Below, one piece after another: positions 44,177 to 54,398 of a stretch of DNA of 64,000 nt; position 1 is the stretch's first letter; every line of letters starts with the position of its first letter. The position numbers were made by a program, and so were the translations under genes. The notes under the pieces are model-generated. The model did no database searches, was not told the DNA's origin, and worked only from the letters and a program-made list of their open reading frames with translations. The DNA lies in contig JAGUCH010000004.1 of assembly GCA_019096065.1 (NCBI GenBank), positions 186,001-250,000 on the forward strand. The letters run 5' to 3'. The DNA comes from Paracyclopina nana. Lineage: Eukaryota; Arthropoda; Copepoda; Cyclopoida; Cyclopettidae.

Positions 44177-45213
44177 TCAACTGAAAAAGTTCTGATTCCA
44201 AGCGGCAAAACCCATATTGAACAGAATGAATATTCCAAGAGCAGTCAGTTTCTTGCCTGTTTGATGGTCGTATGATCGATGTGCGAAGCTGTAGGTGTCT
44301 TTTTGAAAGGCGTAGCTCAGGGAAGATGCAAAAGTTGTACAAGCAGTCAATCCGCTAAAACAGTTGGAGTCAAAAAGGAAAAGTTGTAATTTCAAGTCAT
44401 CAAGTGCTCACCACAATCCGTAAAATAATTTATGGTCAGCATATCCCATGATTGGACCACAAAGGGCAGCACCAACTGTCAATAGCTGAACTCCAGTGTT
44501 CATCTTGCTGATAGTTGTGGGATTGACTTGAGCAGTTGGTAGAGTGATGTCAAAGTATTTTTTAAATGTGAACTAAGCAAAGGGATGTTATAAAGTGCGT
44601 GAATCGAAGGACATACATTAGCTTTAATTACCGGCGGTTGGACACTCATGTATCGTATGTAAAGGCCGGCATAGATCAAAAGTACGTCTCTACTTATGAT
44701 CACTGCAGTCAGTTCTGCTGGCACCAAGGCAGCTGTGGTCAGACTTAGGTACAATGTCATGACAAGTATTTTATCGGCCAAAGGATCCAAGAAGCTACCA
44801 AGCTTAGACGCTTGACCAGGAACGTTTCTAGCAATCATGCCATCAAGCTGTCCAAAAATAAGATACACTTCAAAGCACGTGTTGAAGGAATTTAAGTCTA
44901 GGTCCCTTACCAAATCAGTGAAACCAGCTACGCCAAAGATGACAACGGAAGTTTTGAGGTCGCCATTGATAATAGAGTAGGCTAAATAAGGCGAAGCCGC
45001 TATTCGTCCAACACAAAGTAAATTCGGTATAGTATAAACTCTGTCTTTTTCTGTCACTTGACTTGAAGCGCAATGCCTCGCCACACATTTACCATTCGAC
45101 TGCAGTTTTCGGTTGCTGAGTGTGAAGATATTTGTTTTGGGAGAATGAATTCTTGAGCACCTCAAAGCAGAATTAGCACAGAAGGGTGACCGAGCTAATA
45201 GAGCCATTGTCAT
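44177..45213 (-). CDS. CRLS1: cardiolipin synthase
   Basis: Mitochondrial inner-membrane enzyme joining CDP-diacylglycerol and phosphatidylglycerol. Exons (minus) 45213-44911, 44847-44632, 44572-44412, 44354-44177 (introns 57-63 bp), 285 residues (human 301). A presequence (MTMALLARSPFCANSALRC) precedes VYTIPNLLCVGRIAASPYLA. The CDP-alcohol phosphotransferase signature spans exons 1-2: DLLDGMIARN...LGSFLDPLADKIL, i.e. DGxxAR then GxxxDxxxD, intact. Exon 3: TFKKYFDITLPTAQVNPTTI then SKMNTGVQLL; exon 4: TACTTFASSLSYAF ... FNMGFAAWNQNFFS. A family C MITE begins 86 bp upstream of the ATG, so it must lie in or next to the promoter. Confidence 0.94.
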
Positions 45214-46103
45214 GTGTCTTTCATTAGAAAAGGTCAAGGAACTTGGGATCAAAACAACGAATCGACGAGAAACGGAGAAAGAGAGAAGTGGTATGTAATA
45301 GTGATGGAACGAGTTTTAGCTTGGCTTGAAAGCTTGAAGCTAAAACCCAGCTTGAGCTACATAAGCAAAAAGCTTGGGATCGCTCGAACCAAATTTTGAA
45401 AAGCTTGAAACCCAAAATATGCAAAGCTTGAAAAAGCTTGACACCAAATTTCAAACCTTTATCCATTTTTGAATCAAAACAAAAAAAGGGCTGATTTTGA
45501 AATTAACAATTACATGAGGGAGTGAAGTTACACTGAAGTACTTAAATATAAGTTTAAGCTATTTCTGTCATTTATTGCGTTTTGGGGGTAATTTTGTCAA
45601 ATCTGGTGACGAATCGCCATTTTTTATGTTAGAATACTAAAAAAGTGAAAAGCTTGAAAAAAGCTTGAAATGTGACATTTTGAGCTTGAAAAAGCTTGAT
45701 AATAGTTTTCAAAAGCTTGGGATCGCTCGAACACTTTTCAAAAAGCGTGAAGCTTGATCAGGCTGAAAATTTCCGACTCGTTCCATCACTAGACTATGTA
45801 ATTTGTAAATAGAAATCAGCTGTCATAAGCAGTGTTATCGTACATTGTACGCGCACTCCATGAAATCCTGCCCAAAAACGCCAGACAATAATAGCACATT
45901 TCGTTGCTCATCTGACAGCCTTCCACGTGTGCGCTCGAGTCCTCAAGCACAACTCTAATGACAGTAGCTATTACACACTGTATATTGTCGGCAAGCGCGA
46001 GTGACTGACCATTTCTGTCAGTATCCTTGAGCTGTGGCGGAGGAAATATTAACAGCGTCCTTCAACAAATCACCCTGATTTCACTTCAAGCATTATTTAT
46101 TCG
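45214..46103. other. divergent promoter region CRLS1/GNPNAT1 with MITE
   Basis: 890 bp, over half of it the hAT-type MITE at 45299-45791. The remainder shows no recognised element. Confidence 0.6.
45299..45791. mobile_element. hAT-type MITE, family C copy 3 (493 bp)
   Basis: TIRs TAGTGATGGAACGAG and CTCGTTCCATCACTA. Flanks GTATGTAA (45291-45298) and CTATGTAA (45794-45801) match 7/8 but two extra bases (GA) separate the right copy. Interior oriented opposite to copy 1, with the same AAGCTT-rich units. Confidence 0.85.
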
Positions 46104-47022
46104 ATGGAGGCAGCAAAAACTGAAGTCAACAACAATGCTGATTTTGAGCACCAGCTCAAGGAGAGGATGCAGGTAAATTGGAGTAGTACATGACATATCA
46201 GGACAAATACACCCTTAAAATGGTTCATTATGACAGGAATTGCAATTGCAAGAAGCCTCTGCTAAGAGAGAGGCTTGGGGAGCCAAGACACCCCCTCCCA
46301 CTGTCGACATAGAAGAAGTGGAGGAATCGCTCTACGATCCCAGCCTTTTGAGTGCATGCCCAAGTGTTGAATATTTAGCAACCAAGGAACCCTCGTTGGT
46401 AATTAGGCCCCTTCAATCAGAGGACTTTGCCAGAGGCTTCTTAGACCTCCTCCAAGAGCTCACCTCAGTTGGTGACGTTACAAAATCGGAGTTTCAAGGT
46501 AACATAAGATTTGTTGACATGCTTTCCCTTTTTACAACAGTTGTCGATCCATGCTTTCTCCAGACCAATTCAGACTGATGATGTCCTGCAAGGGCACCTA
46601 CTACAATACTGTGATTGTAGACACCACTTCCAATCAAATCATTGGTGCAGCTTCACTTATCATTGAAAGGAAATTCATTCACAAATGTGCTAATGTAAGA
46701 AACAGTAGCTTCACTGCAATACCATTCCTAAATAATTCACTTTTTGCAGAGAGGAATCATTGAAGAGGTGATTGTCAGCGACTTGTATCGCGGAAAGTCC
46801 CTAGGAAAGCTGTAAGAATTTTTATGCTGAAGTGTGTATGCTTTATATTTTTTATCCTACTTTTACAGAATTGTCAACAGCCTTGTTGAGCTCGCCAAAT
46901 CCATAGGCTGTTACAAGATTACGCTCAATTGCAGGGATGAAATGATTGCATTTTATGAGAGGCTCGGATTTGTGGCAGAGAAAGGCAACGCAAACTTCCT
47001 TGTTATCAGAGTACCCAACTAA
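46104..47022 (+). CDS. GNPNAT1: glucosamine-6-phosphate N-acetyltransferase
   Basis: GNAT enzyme making GlcNAc-6-P from acetyl-CoA in the UDP-GlcNAc (chitin, glycan) pathway. Exons 46104-46172, 46237-46498, 46564-46694, 46750-46811, 46869-47022, 225 residues. Motifs: LVIRPLQSEDFARGFLDLLQ, TSVGDVTKSEFQDQF (exon junction needs acceptor CTTTCTCCAG at 46563, not the nearer ACAACAG), TYYNTVIVDTTSNQIIGAAS, RKFIHKCANRGIIEEVIVSD, LYRGKSLGKL (acetyl-CoA loop) and GCYKITLNC. It has about 40 more N-terminal residues than vertebrate enzymes. AATAAA at 47108. Relevance to cuticle chitin fits an arthropod. Confidence 0.93.
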
Positions 47023-47697
47023 AGCACAAATGTTAGCAGAACAGTTTCTAAAAGCAACGCTATACATGCATTGCAACAATTATGGTCTCAAAATTCTTGG
47101 AAAAAAGAATAAACTTACGAGGCTCTTTGATGTTTCATGATTTTGCGATATTTCAAGCTTGGCTATTTGATCCACTTGTGGCTAATTCGAGCATATAAAT
47201 ATATTCTATATATATTCTAAAGGCTTAGTTAAAAGTAAACCAATAAAATGTCCATTGTCCAATTCTTCTTTGCTTCTAAATGAAATCTTAATTCAACTTT
47301 GCTCAATGTTTCTTATGTTACAACTTACACTCAAGTACCGAAAGGTTGGGCTGTTTAAAAGGAATTGTAGCGTAGTTCAAGGGTCGAGGTAATTGTCCAA
47401 AAAAGTCAACATTTGATTTTTTTAGTGCTGAATGCTTCATGAATCAAACCTAAATTTGCATTAGAAAGAAATTAATTTATTGCCTTTGTCATTTGACTGG
47501 ATATCAAACTGTTTCAAAGGGGAAAATAGTAGCTATTGCAACATTTTAAGCTACCCTAGCCTTTGTTTATACTTTTGTTGCTGCTGCCGAGCTGAGAACA
47601 ACTCTGATCACACAGAACGGAATTTTTCCGCTCACTGACTATTTTTCTCGTCAAAAGACCTGGGTGAAAAGTGAAAAGTGAAATTGAGAGTAAAGCG
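47023..47697. other. intergenic, nothing recognised
   Basis: GNPNAT1 3' UTR region (AATAAA 47108-47113) and COPS5 promoter. No repeat or RNA gene recognised. Confidence 0.5.
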
Positions 47698-50524
47698 ATG
47701 GCTTCTTCAGCTTCTTCAGGCTCGAGCCAGAGCAAAATCGCCCAAAAGTCATGGGAGCTGGCCAACAGCATCACGGAGGCCGAGGACATTTACAAATACG
47801 ACCGGTCCGTCCAGCAGTCGATCCTCACGGCCAAGCCTTGGGAAAAAGATCCGCACTTCTTCACCGACATCAAAATCTCCGCCTTGGCCCTGCTCAAGAT
47901 GACCATGCACGCCAGGTACAAATGCGGATTTATTTTCAAATTTATTATTACTGGAAGACTGTTCAAGGTCGGGAGGCAATTTGGAGGTGATGGGACTCTT
48001 GCTCGGCAAAGTTGACGTCAATGTCATGGTCGTCATGGACGCCTTTGCCCTTCCAGTCGAGGGCACCGAGACGAGGGTGAACGCCCAGGCGCAGGGCTAC
48101 GAGTACATGACAGCCTACATCGAGGCCGCCAAGCAGGTGGGCAGGCTGGAGAACGCCATTGGTTGGTACCACTCCCATCCCGGATACGGATGCTGGCTCT
48201 CCGGCATCGACGTCTCCACGCAAATGCTGAACCAAAACTTCCAGGATCCCTTCGTCGCCATTGTCGTGGATCCCGTGAGAACCATCTCCGCCGGAAAAGT
48301 CAACCTGGGCGCTTTCAGGACTTACCCCAAGGGTAATAATGGGCGGCAGTACTTGGATCGACTAGGACATACTGTCCCTGGATAGACTGCAACAGATTGT
48401 CCTTGGATAGACAGACAGAACTCTTAGTCCCTGGATTGACGAGACGGATAGTCCTTGGATCAACTACTATGACTTAGCAGGACCCAGGTCGACACGAACG
48501 AAGTGTGCTAGGATAGACTGACATAACTGACTGTTCCTGCATCAAAAAACGGATCGTATACTTGGATCGACAGCTAGAACAAACTGTACAATGTTAGAAT
48601 TCAACAAAATCTTTTGTTCTATCTAAGGACTGTATGTTCTCATAGTCGATCCAAGGACAATTCGTCTTGTTGATCCAAGTACATTTCATTTTTCTTGTCT
48701 AACCTAATACATGTCAGTCCTGGTCTATACAAGGACTGTGTGTTCTGACAGTCAGTCCACAGATGATCCGTTTTGTCGATGCAAGGCCGGTTCGTCGTAG
48801 TCTATCCACGGACGATCTGTTGTCGATCCAAGGGTAGGAGTCCGAAAAGGCCTTCTTTATTCTAGTCTAGTTCTCCAGGATTTTGGCACCAAGAGCCTCA
48901 TTTCGACTTCTCTTAGCCAATGTTAATTAAAAACTCTTTTGGCAGATGTCTTACCCCACAGTTATGGTGGCACTTTGCATTGGGCGATCCTTAACATCCA
49001 TATTTGAGTTGATGGGTGTTAATGGGTCATTTATTTCTAAGGCTTGGCTCACGACATGGAGGAGCGTTCAAGCCATTTTTGGACCGCACTTTGAGATTAA
49101 TCCCAATCTTGGCACATTTGTAATGAAGCCCGTTTTTTGCGTCATTGGCCCGAAATTGTTTGCACACTCTCCCCTTTTTCCAACTTGGCCTGCGAACCGC
49201 AAAACTTTAAATCTAAATCGGATATTTTTCGGGTATTTGCCTCACGGTGGCTGAGGATTTTTTTATTATTTCATTATATTGATATAAACAAACAACGCAA
49301 AAACGGCCTTCATATCAATATAATGAAATAATAAAAGTTCCTCATCCAATGTGAGGCAAATGCCCGAAAAACCTCCGGTTTAGATTCAAAGTTTTGCGGT
49401 TCGCAGGCCAGGTTGGAAAAAAGGGGAGAGTGTGCAAACAATTCCAGGCCAATGACGCAAAAAATGGCCTTCATTACAAATGTGTCAAGATTGGGATTAA
49501 CATCTAAGTAAATGGCTTGAACGCTCCTCCATGTTGTGTGCCATCACTGTTAAGTAAATGACCAATTAACGGACTCCTGCCCTTGGATCGACAATGGGCC
49601 ATCCGTGGCTATATTTTATTATACAGTCTGACCGTTCAAAATTGGACGGTACCGGAATCTTAACTTTTTGTCACATATTCAATATATACAGGACTTTTAA
49701 ATGATAGTGTTGGAAAGATTGAGCCTTTTTCCATCTTTTTTGTAAAAGTAGAAAAAATCAATTTAAGGAGGATAAAACCAGGAAAATTCAATTTTCCCAA
49801 GGTAATCCAGAAAATTGTGACGACAAAACTAGTGAGACATTTATTTTTTGATGTCACGGGAATTCACTATAATATTTTTCATTTTGTCAGAAAACAAAAA
49901 AGATGTCCAAAGGTTCAAGCTTTCCAACGATACCCATTAAGCCACAAAATTCATGAATTCATAACACAAACTTTTGATTCCCGCACCGTCCAATTTTGAA
50001 CGGTCAGACGGTATATATTTTTTAATTTGACCTTTTGCAGGCTACAAGCCTCCAGATGAAGGCCCCAGCGAGTACCAGACCATCCCACTGAGCAAGATTG
50101 AAGACTTTGGCGTCCACTGCAAGTCCTACTACCAACTGGACGTGTCTTACTTCAAGTCGAAGCTGGACACGAAGCTTCTGGACTCTCTCTGGAATCACTA
50201 CTGGGTCAACACTCTGAGCTCCTCATCCCTGATCACCAATGCTGAGTACACCACAGGTAAACCAGATATTCTATTTTTGGGACCATAGTTTCTACTCTGA
50301 TTATTGCAGGCCAAGTTCGAGATTTGGCTGACAAGTTGGAATCTTTTGATCACAACTTGGCCAGAGGTTACTACACTGTTGAGCGCGAGGGCAGCGACAA
50401 GAAGAGCGAGGACAAGCTAAGCAAGGCTACCAAAGATTCCTGCAAAATCACCACCGAAGTCTTGCATGGGATCATGACTCAGGTCGTCAAGGACAAGCTC
50501 TTCAACTGCATTAAGAAGGATTGA
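47698..50524 (+). CDS. COPS5: COP9 signalosome subunit 5, deneddylase
   Basis: JAMM metalloprotease that removes NEDD8 from cullins. Exons 47698-47915, 47968-48332, 50041-50256, 50310-50524, 337 residues (human 334). MPN+ motifs: [16 protein letters not shown] (upstream Glu), [18 protein letters not shown], then [20 protein letters not shown], the intact HxHx7SxxD zinc site. C-terminal half: [50 protein letters not shown]-like [16 protein letters not shown] and [10 protein letters not shown]. Intron 2 is 1708 bp (others about 52 bp) because it is packed with mobile elements. AATAAA at 50538. Confidence 0.96.
48341..48843. mobile_element. fold-back-like element in COPS5 intron 2 (503 bp)
   Basis: Second copy of the PGPEP1 intron element: starts GGGCGGCAGTACTTGG, ends GTCGATCCAAGGGTAGGAG + TCC. 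It begins 8 bp inside the intron. No TSD is visible. A short inverted terminus (GGACTCCTGCCCTTGGATCG) reappears at 49571-49614, so this copy may be part of a larger composite. Confidence 0.8.
49018..49570. repeat. long palindrome in COPS5 intron 2 (arms about 260 bp)
   Basis: GTTAATGGGTCATTTA at 49018 pairs with TAAATGACCAATTAAC ending 49570; further inner matches CATGGAGGAGCGTTCAAGCC / GGCTTGAACGCTCCTCCATG, CACACTCTCCCCTTTTT / AAAAAGGGGAGAGTGTG, and TTATTTCATTATATTGATAT / ATATCAATATAATGAAATAA around a loop of about 26 bp. Confidence 0.9.
49624..50011. mobile_element. Tc1/mariner-like MITE in COPS5 intron 2 (388 bp)
   Basis: TIR of 27 bp beginning CAGTCTGACCGTTCAAAATT at 49624 and its inverse (AATTTTGAACGGTCAGACGG) ending 50011, with one mismatch; flanked by TA on both sides, the Tc1/mariner target duplication. 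Its right end is 29 bp from the exon 3 acceptor. Confidence 0.88.
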
Positions 50525-51003
50525 TGTAAATACAATTAATAAAAATCTCCTAAATCAAAATATCCATGAATTTGTCATAATATTTATGATGATTGGCCAT
50601 TTTTTTAAAAGCTTTTAAGTCTGGCATTTGATTTATTATTTGATTTATCAGTGATGATAATATTTATCTTGTTCCAGTTTTTGTTTTACTTAAGCTAAGG
50701 TAAGCTGCCATTTTGTTTTGTAGAGATTAAATTTTTATCATGATAATTTCATTAACACTGAAACACTTTTCAAGCATTTTCCACTATATTTCATTACTTT
50801 AATGTGATTTATTAGGAATTTGTTTATTTTTAGGTTCAAAAAGGAAAATTCACTAATTTTGTATATTTTTAAGTGGGAAGAATTTCTTCTCTGTGTAGTA
50901 GATGACTTCATCATCGTCTTGATCAAAAAATATTCATTAGGTATTTTTATGAGCTACCAAACAATATTTGAATTTTTATCTTTGATCAAATATGTTGAGA
51001 ATG
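50525..51003. other. intergenic, nothing recognised
   Basis: AT-rich, contains the COPS5 AATAAA (50538-50543). Confidence 0.5.
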
Positions 51004-51790
51004 TTCTATGATGAATGCTATGAGGCTGAGTCCATAGTCGATTAGCAAAACAAAGAATCCTAAGTGCAAATGGTCAATGGACAATCTTGGGTGTCCACCA
51101 TAATTTTGTCTACTTGCCATTCGTCTCAACCTGGATGCCAACTGATCCAAAGGATTGCCACTTCATTTGCCTTTAATAAAAGCTTCATAAGTTATTTCAG
51201 TGTGGTTGCCAATGTGCTTGAAGAGCCGGTTACTCAAGCTCCTAAGATTAACTTGATAAATGCCTTAGTCGACAAGTCTCTGGAGGTTCAAGATGATCTG
51301 CTCCTTCCTTACTTTGTCCATCTGTTTGGGCAAAATCCAGTCTCCGGGAGTATAATCAATCGGAGTCGAAAGGTGAAAGTCCTCCATTTTCATCAAGGCT
51401 GGCATCGCTCTCAAGTATCTCATAAAGTTGGACCTGTCATTGATCAAGAAGAGCATGGCCTTAAGGATTTGTCATCCAGCCTCCTTCAACCAAGACTGAT
51501 AGGACACTGAAATGTTCATCAAGGGTGTCAGCATTCACAAGCATTTCTTAAAATTAGACCTGTCATCGATCAAGATAGGCGTGTCATGATTAAACTGCGA
51601 GAACTGAAAAAGCACTGAAATGTCCATGTAGTCAATCCTGGAGATCAATTTTACTGATTTTAAAGAAGCCATCAACATAGATCTTGGCTTTGGTGATCAT
51701 CTGGGAGCTTGACCTCCTTTGGACACACAGAAGTGAATGGAATTCAACTTGGCCATCAATTTGACAAGGGCCAAAGATTTTTTTAAAAAT
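51004..51790 (-). pseudogene. tandem pseudogene copy of the ionotropic receptor 3' half
   Basis: Colinear with 51935-52620 of the receptor gene on the same strand (shared GATGCCAAC, CTGGAGGTTCAAGATGATCT, TATAATCAATCGGAGTCGAA). It has early stops (the frame ends at GDWILPKQMDKVRKEQIILN..LVD), internal duplication of the CATCGATCAAGA segment and several indels; no TM1 or start. Confidence 0.87.
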
Positions 51791-51904
51791 GATATTTTTA
51801 TTTTTTGATCAATTATTGAGGAACAATGCAATATGAAGAATCATGACTCATCATCGTTCAAATTAAGAAAAAACATGAGGTAAACAGTTTGAAACAATGA
51901 TATT

Positions 51905-53236
51905 CTAATTTTTCACAAACTTGGCGAAGGAGAGTTCCATCAAAAATGCAATGAGGCTGAGTCCATAGCCGATTGGCAAAATGAAGAAAACTAAGCGCAA
52001 ATGCTCAATGGACAATTTCGGGTGTCCACCATAATTATGGCTGCTTGCCATCGGTCTTAACCTGAATGCCAACAAATCCCTCCGATCCAAAGGCTTGCCA
52101 CTACATTTATCTTTGACAGCAGCTCCATTAGTTATTTCAGTGTGGTTGCCAATGTGCTTGAAGAGCCGGTTACTCAAGCTCCTAAGATTGACTTGATAAA
52201 TACCATAGTCGACGAGTCTCTGGAGGTTCAAGATGATCTGCTCCTTCCTTACTTTGTCCATTTGCTTGGGCAAAATCCAGCCTCCGGGAGTATAATCAAT
52301 CGGAGTCGAAAGGTGAAAGTCCTCCATTTTCATCAAGGCCGGCATCGCTCTCAAGTATCGCATAAAGTTGGACCTGTCATCGATCAAGACATGCGTGCCA
52401 TCCAGGATTAGTCGTCCAGCCACCTCCAACGAAGACTGATTGGACACTGAAATGTCCGTGTAGTCAATCCTGGAGATCAAGTCCGCCTTCTCCGGACTGA
52501 TTTGGAACAAGTCATCGACATAGCTGTTGGGTTTGATGATCTTCCGGACGCTTGACCTCCTCAGGTCATCCAGGGTGTCGATGGATTTGGGCTTCACCTT
52601 GGCCATCAGCTTGACAATGACCAATCCGGAGAAGACGGTGGTCAAGATCATGAAAGCGAAGCAGAAGAGCACTGCCAAAGTGGTGCCCTGATTGCCAAGC
52701 CTCATCCGGGGTAGGAATCCTTGAGTGAGAGCAGCTCCAAAGGAGTGGACAAGGATGGAGGCAAATGAGTACTTTTGGCACTTGTCATCGGTTGCCAAGT
52801 GGTTGCTCCACCAAATGATGGCTGTCATGAGGATGAAAGACAAGCCAATGCAAATGTCAGTGGGCACGTCAAAGATCTCCGTGATGAAGTCACCAGTCAC
52901 CCGATGGCTGGCCTCTCTTCTGGAGATGATCAGCAGCTCGGCAAAGGTGAGGGCATGCGAGAAATCCAGGATCTGGAACCTTTGGCTGGTCATGCCAACC
53001 TCGAGGGGAGCAAAGTCCACTTGGCCCTCCAGGACAGTCTGCAAGATTGGGTGAGTCTTGGGCGATCCGGACACTGACAGCTCGGTGATGACCTCCAAAT
53101 CCGGATCATGCATGAGTGTCATCAGGTCCAAGGTGCTCCAGATGCCTTGGCCAAGCCAGACCACTGCAGCTGACAGGTTGTCATTGTCCTGCTTGTACCA
53201 CATGTCATTGGGGTAGCAAGTTCCCAGAATTTTCAT
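51905..53236 (-). CDS. divergent ionotropic receptor (iGluR superfamily)
   Basis: Ligand-gated cation channel of the protostome IR type, a chemosensory candidate. Single exon, 443 residues. No amino-terminal domain or signal peptide from ATG 53236: it opens directly into the S1 lobe (MKILGTCYPNDMW, MHDPDLEVITELSVSGS, LEVGMTSQRFQILDFSHAL, with no canonical Arg of true glutamate receptors visible). M1 at about residues 128-143 (ICIGLSFILMTAIIWW), pore loop about 157-178 (FASILVHSFGAALTQGFLPR), M3 about 184-212 (TTLAVLFCFAFMILTTVFSG), S2 lobe, and a last TM LRLVFFILPIGYGLSLIAFL. The gating SYTANLAAF motif is replaced by LTTVFSGLVIVKL. An upstream exon encoding a signal peptide may be missing. 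A truncated copy follows downstream. Confidence 0.85.
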   Translation of the reverse strand: MKILGTCYPNDMWYKQDNDNLSAAVVWLGQGIWSTLDLMTLMHDPDLEVITELSVSGSPKTHPILQTVLEGQVDFAPLEVGMTSQRFQILDFSHALTFAELLIISRREASHRVTGDFITEIFDVPTDICIGLSFILMTAIIWWSNHLATDDKCQKYSFASILVHSFGAALTQGFLPRMRLGNQGTTLAVLFCFAFMILTTVFSGLVIVKLMAKVKPKSIDTLDDLRRSSVRKIIKPNSYVDDLFQISPEKADLISRIDYTDISVSNQSSLEVAGRLILDGTHVLIDDRSNFMRYLRAMPALMKMEDFHLSTPIDYTPGGWILPKQMDKVRKEQIILNLQRLVDYGIYQVNLRSLSNRLFKHIGNHTEITNGAAVKDKCSGKPLDRRDLLAFRLRPMASSHNYGGHPKLSIEHLRLVFFILPIGYGLSLIAFLMELSFAKFVKN

Positions 53237-53739
53237 GTTGTGCCAATGCTTGAATGTCCATTAATGTTAAGGCTGCAAATGCACTGTGGGGCAAAGGAGC
53301 ATGAAAAGTGCATGATTTCGTGCATGACAGTCACCCACGTGGCCCACAGTGAGCTGTCATTAACGTGAGAGCACTTATCACTAATCGATTTTCCACTATA
53401 TACTCACTTCTTCAAGTAATCCTCACTTAAACCCACTGAATCCAGCACAATGATAATAACTATTTATACCCAGTGCAGGCGTGTAAAACCAGACCGTTGC
53501 ATGGCTGAGAGAGTACTGTAAAATGGAAGACATGAGCTTTACTAGCCCGGGCCTGCGAGGGCTGAAATTTTACGAGTGCTTTTCCTTTTTAAAATCCGAG
53601 GTCAGCTATTCCACAGCTCAGCTCGTTTCTTTAACGCACTCACTTTGTTCGTGCTTAAAAAAGTGGCACTCGTGTTTTTCCATTTAAAGCCGAGCTCAGC
53701 TATTTAAAGACTCAATTTTACGTGCCCCAGCTCAAAATA

Positions 53740-54296
53740 TACTGCTGTATATTCTTTAAAGCGATTTTTGAGTGTTTTAATGAAGTTACCGGGCTGGCCC
53801 GTGCCCTATAAAATGCTGCTCGGTTTTTAGTTGCTATGTAGATATCACAGGCTCTCACATGCTAGCATCCTTTGGTTCTAGAGCAAAAAAATAGACTTTT
53901 AAAAACACTTTGTAAAGGTACTGCTAATGAGGAACAAATCCCAGTCATGCATTCACTTTTCCTGATTTCTTTGTCAGGCTTAAATTATGTTTACGTCCTG
54001 TAATACTATTCAATTTACATGTAGTTTCCATTGCTCAATGGTAAGAGCATTGGAATGCTAAAATCCAACTATCTGAGGTTCAAATCTAGGTAGCTCCTCT
54101 CTTTTTTCGATGTATTCCATGGAATAAGAGGGGCATAAAATTACTTTAAATCCCTCAAATTTGATTCCAGGGCCTTTAAGTATTTAATATCCCCCAAAAT
54201 GCTTAGAAAAAACTGAGTGATACAAAAGAGCTGAGTCGGATCGGTAAACTGAATTACAACGCGAGAAAATCGTATTACAGAATATAAGTAACTATA
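53740..54296. mobile_element. TIR element family E, diverged second copy
   Basis: Colinear with 32891-33452: GAAGTTACCGGGCTGGCCCG, GCTAGCATCC.TTGGTT, GGTTCAAATCTAGG, GGAATAAGAGGGGCAT, GAGCTGAGTCGGATCGGTAA, AATCGTATTACAG. The first tRNA-like unit has decayed; the second (54022-54095) keeps both boxes. It also shares the preceding palindrome, so palindrome plus TIR element may be a single larger unit. Confidence 0.72.
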
Positions 54297-54321
54297 ACTG
54301 CCTAAGGTTCCAATCCCGCAT

Positions 54322-54398
54322 GTTTCCCTATAGCTGAGTGGCCATAGTGTAGGAATTCAATTTTAACTGGCCAAGGTTCGAATCCCGGCCACGCCCCA
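54322..54398 (+). tRNA. tRNA-like sequence downstream of element E
   Basis: A box TAGCTGAGTGGCCATAG and B box AGGTTCGAATCCCGG. Followed by another partial tail (54480-54560) resembling the right end of element E. Stem pairing incomplete. Confidence 0.4.

Noticed and set aside
46531..46563. Acceptor ACAACAG at 46540 for GNPNAT1 exon 3
   Set aside because: It breaks the reading frame; the acceptor at 46563 restores the family sequence FQDQFRLM.
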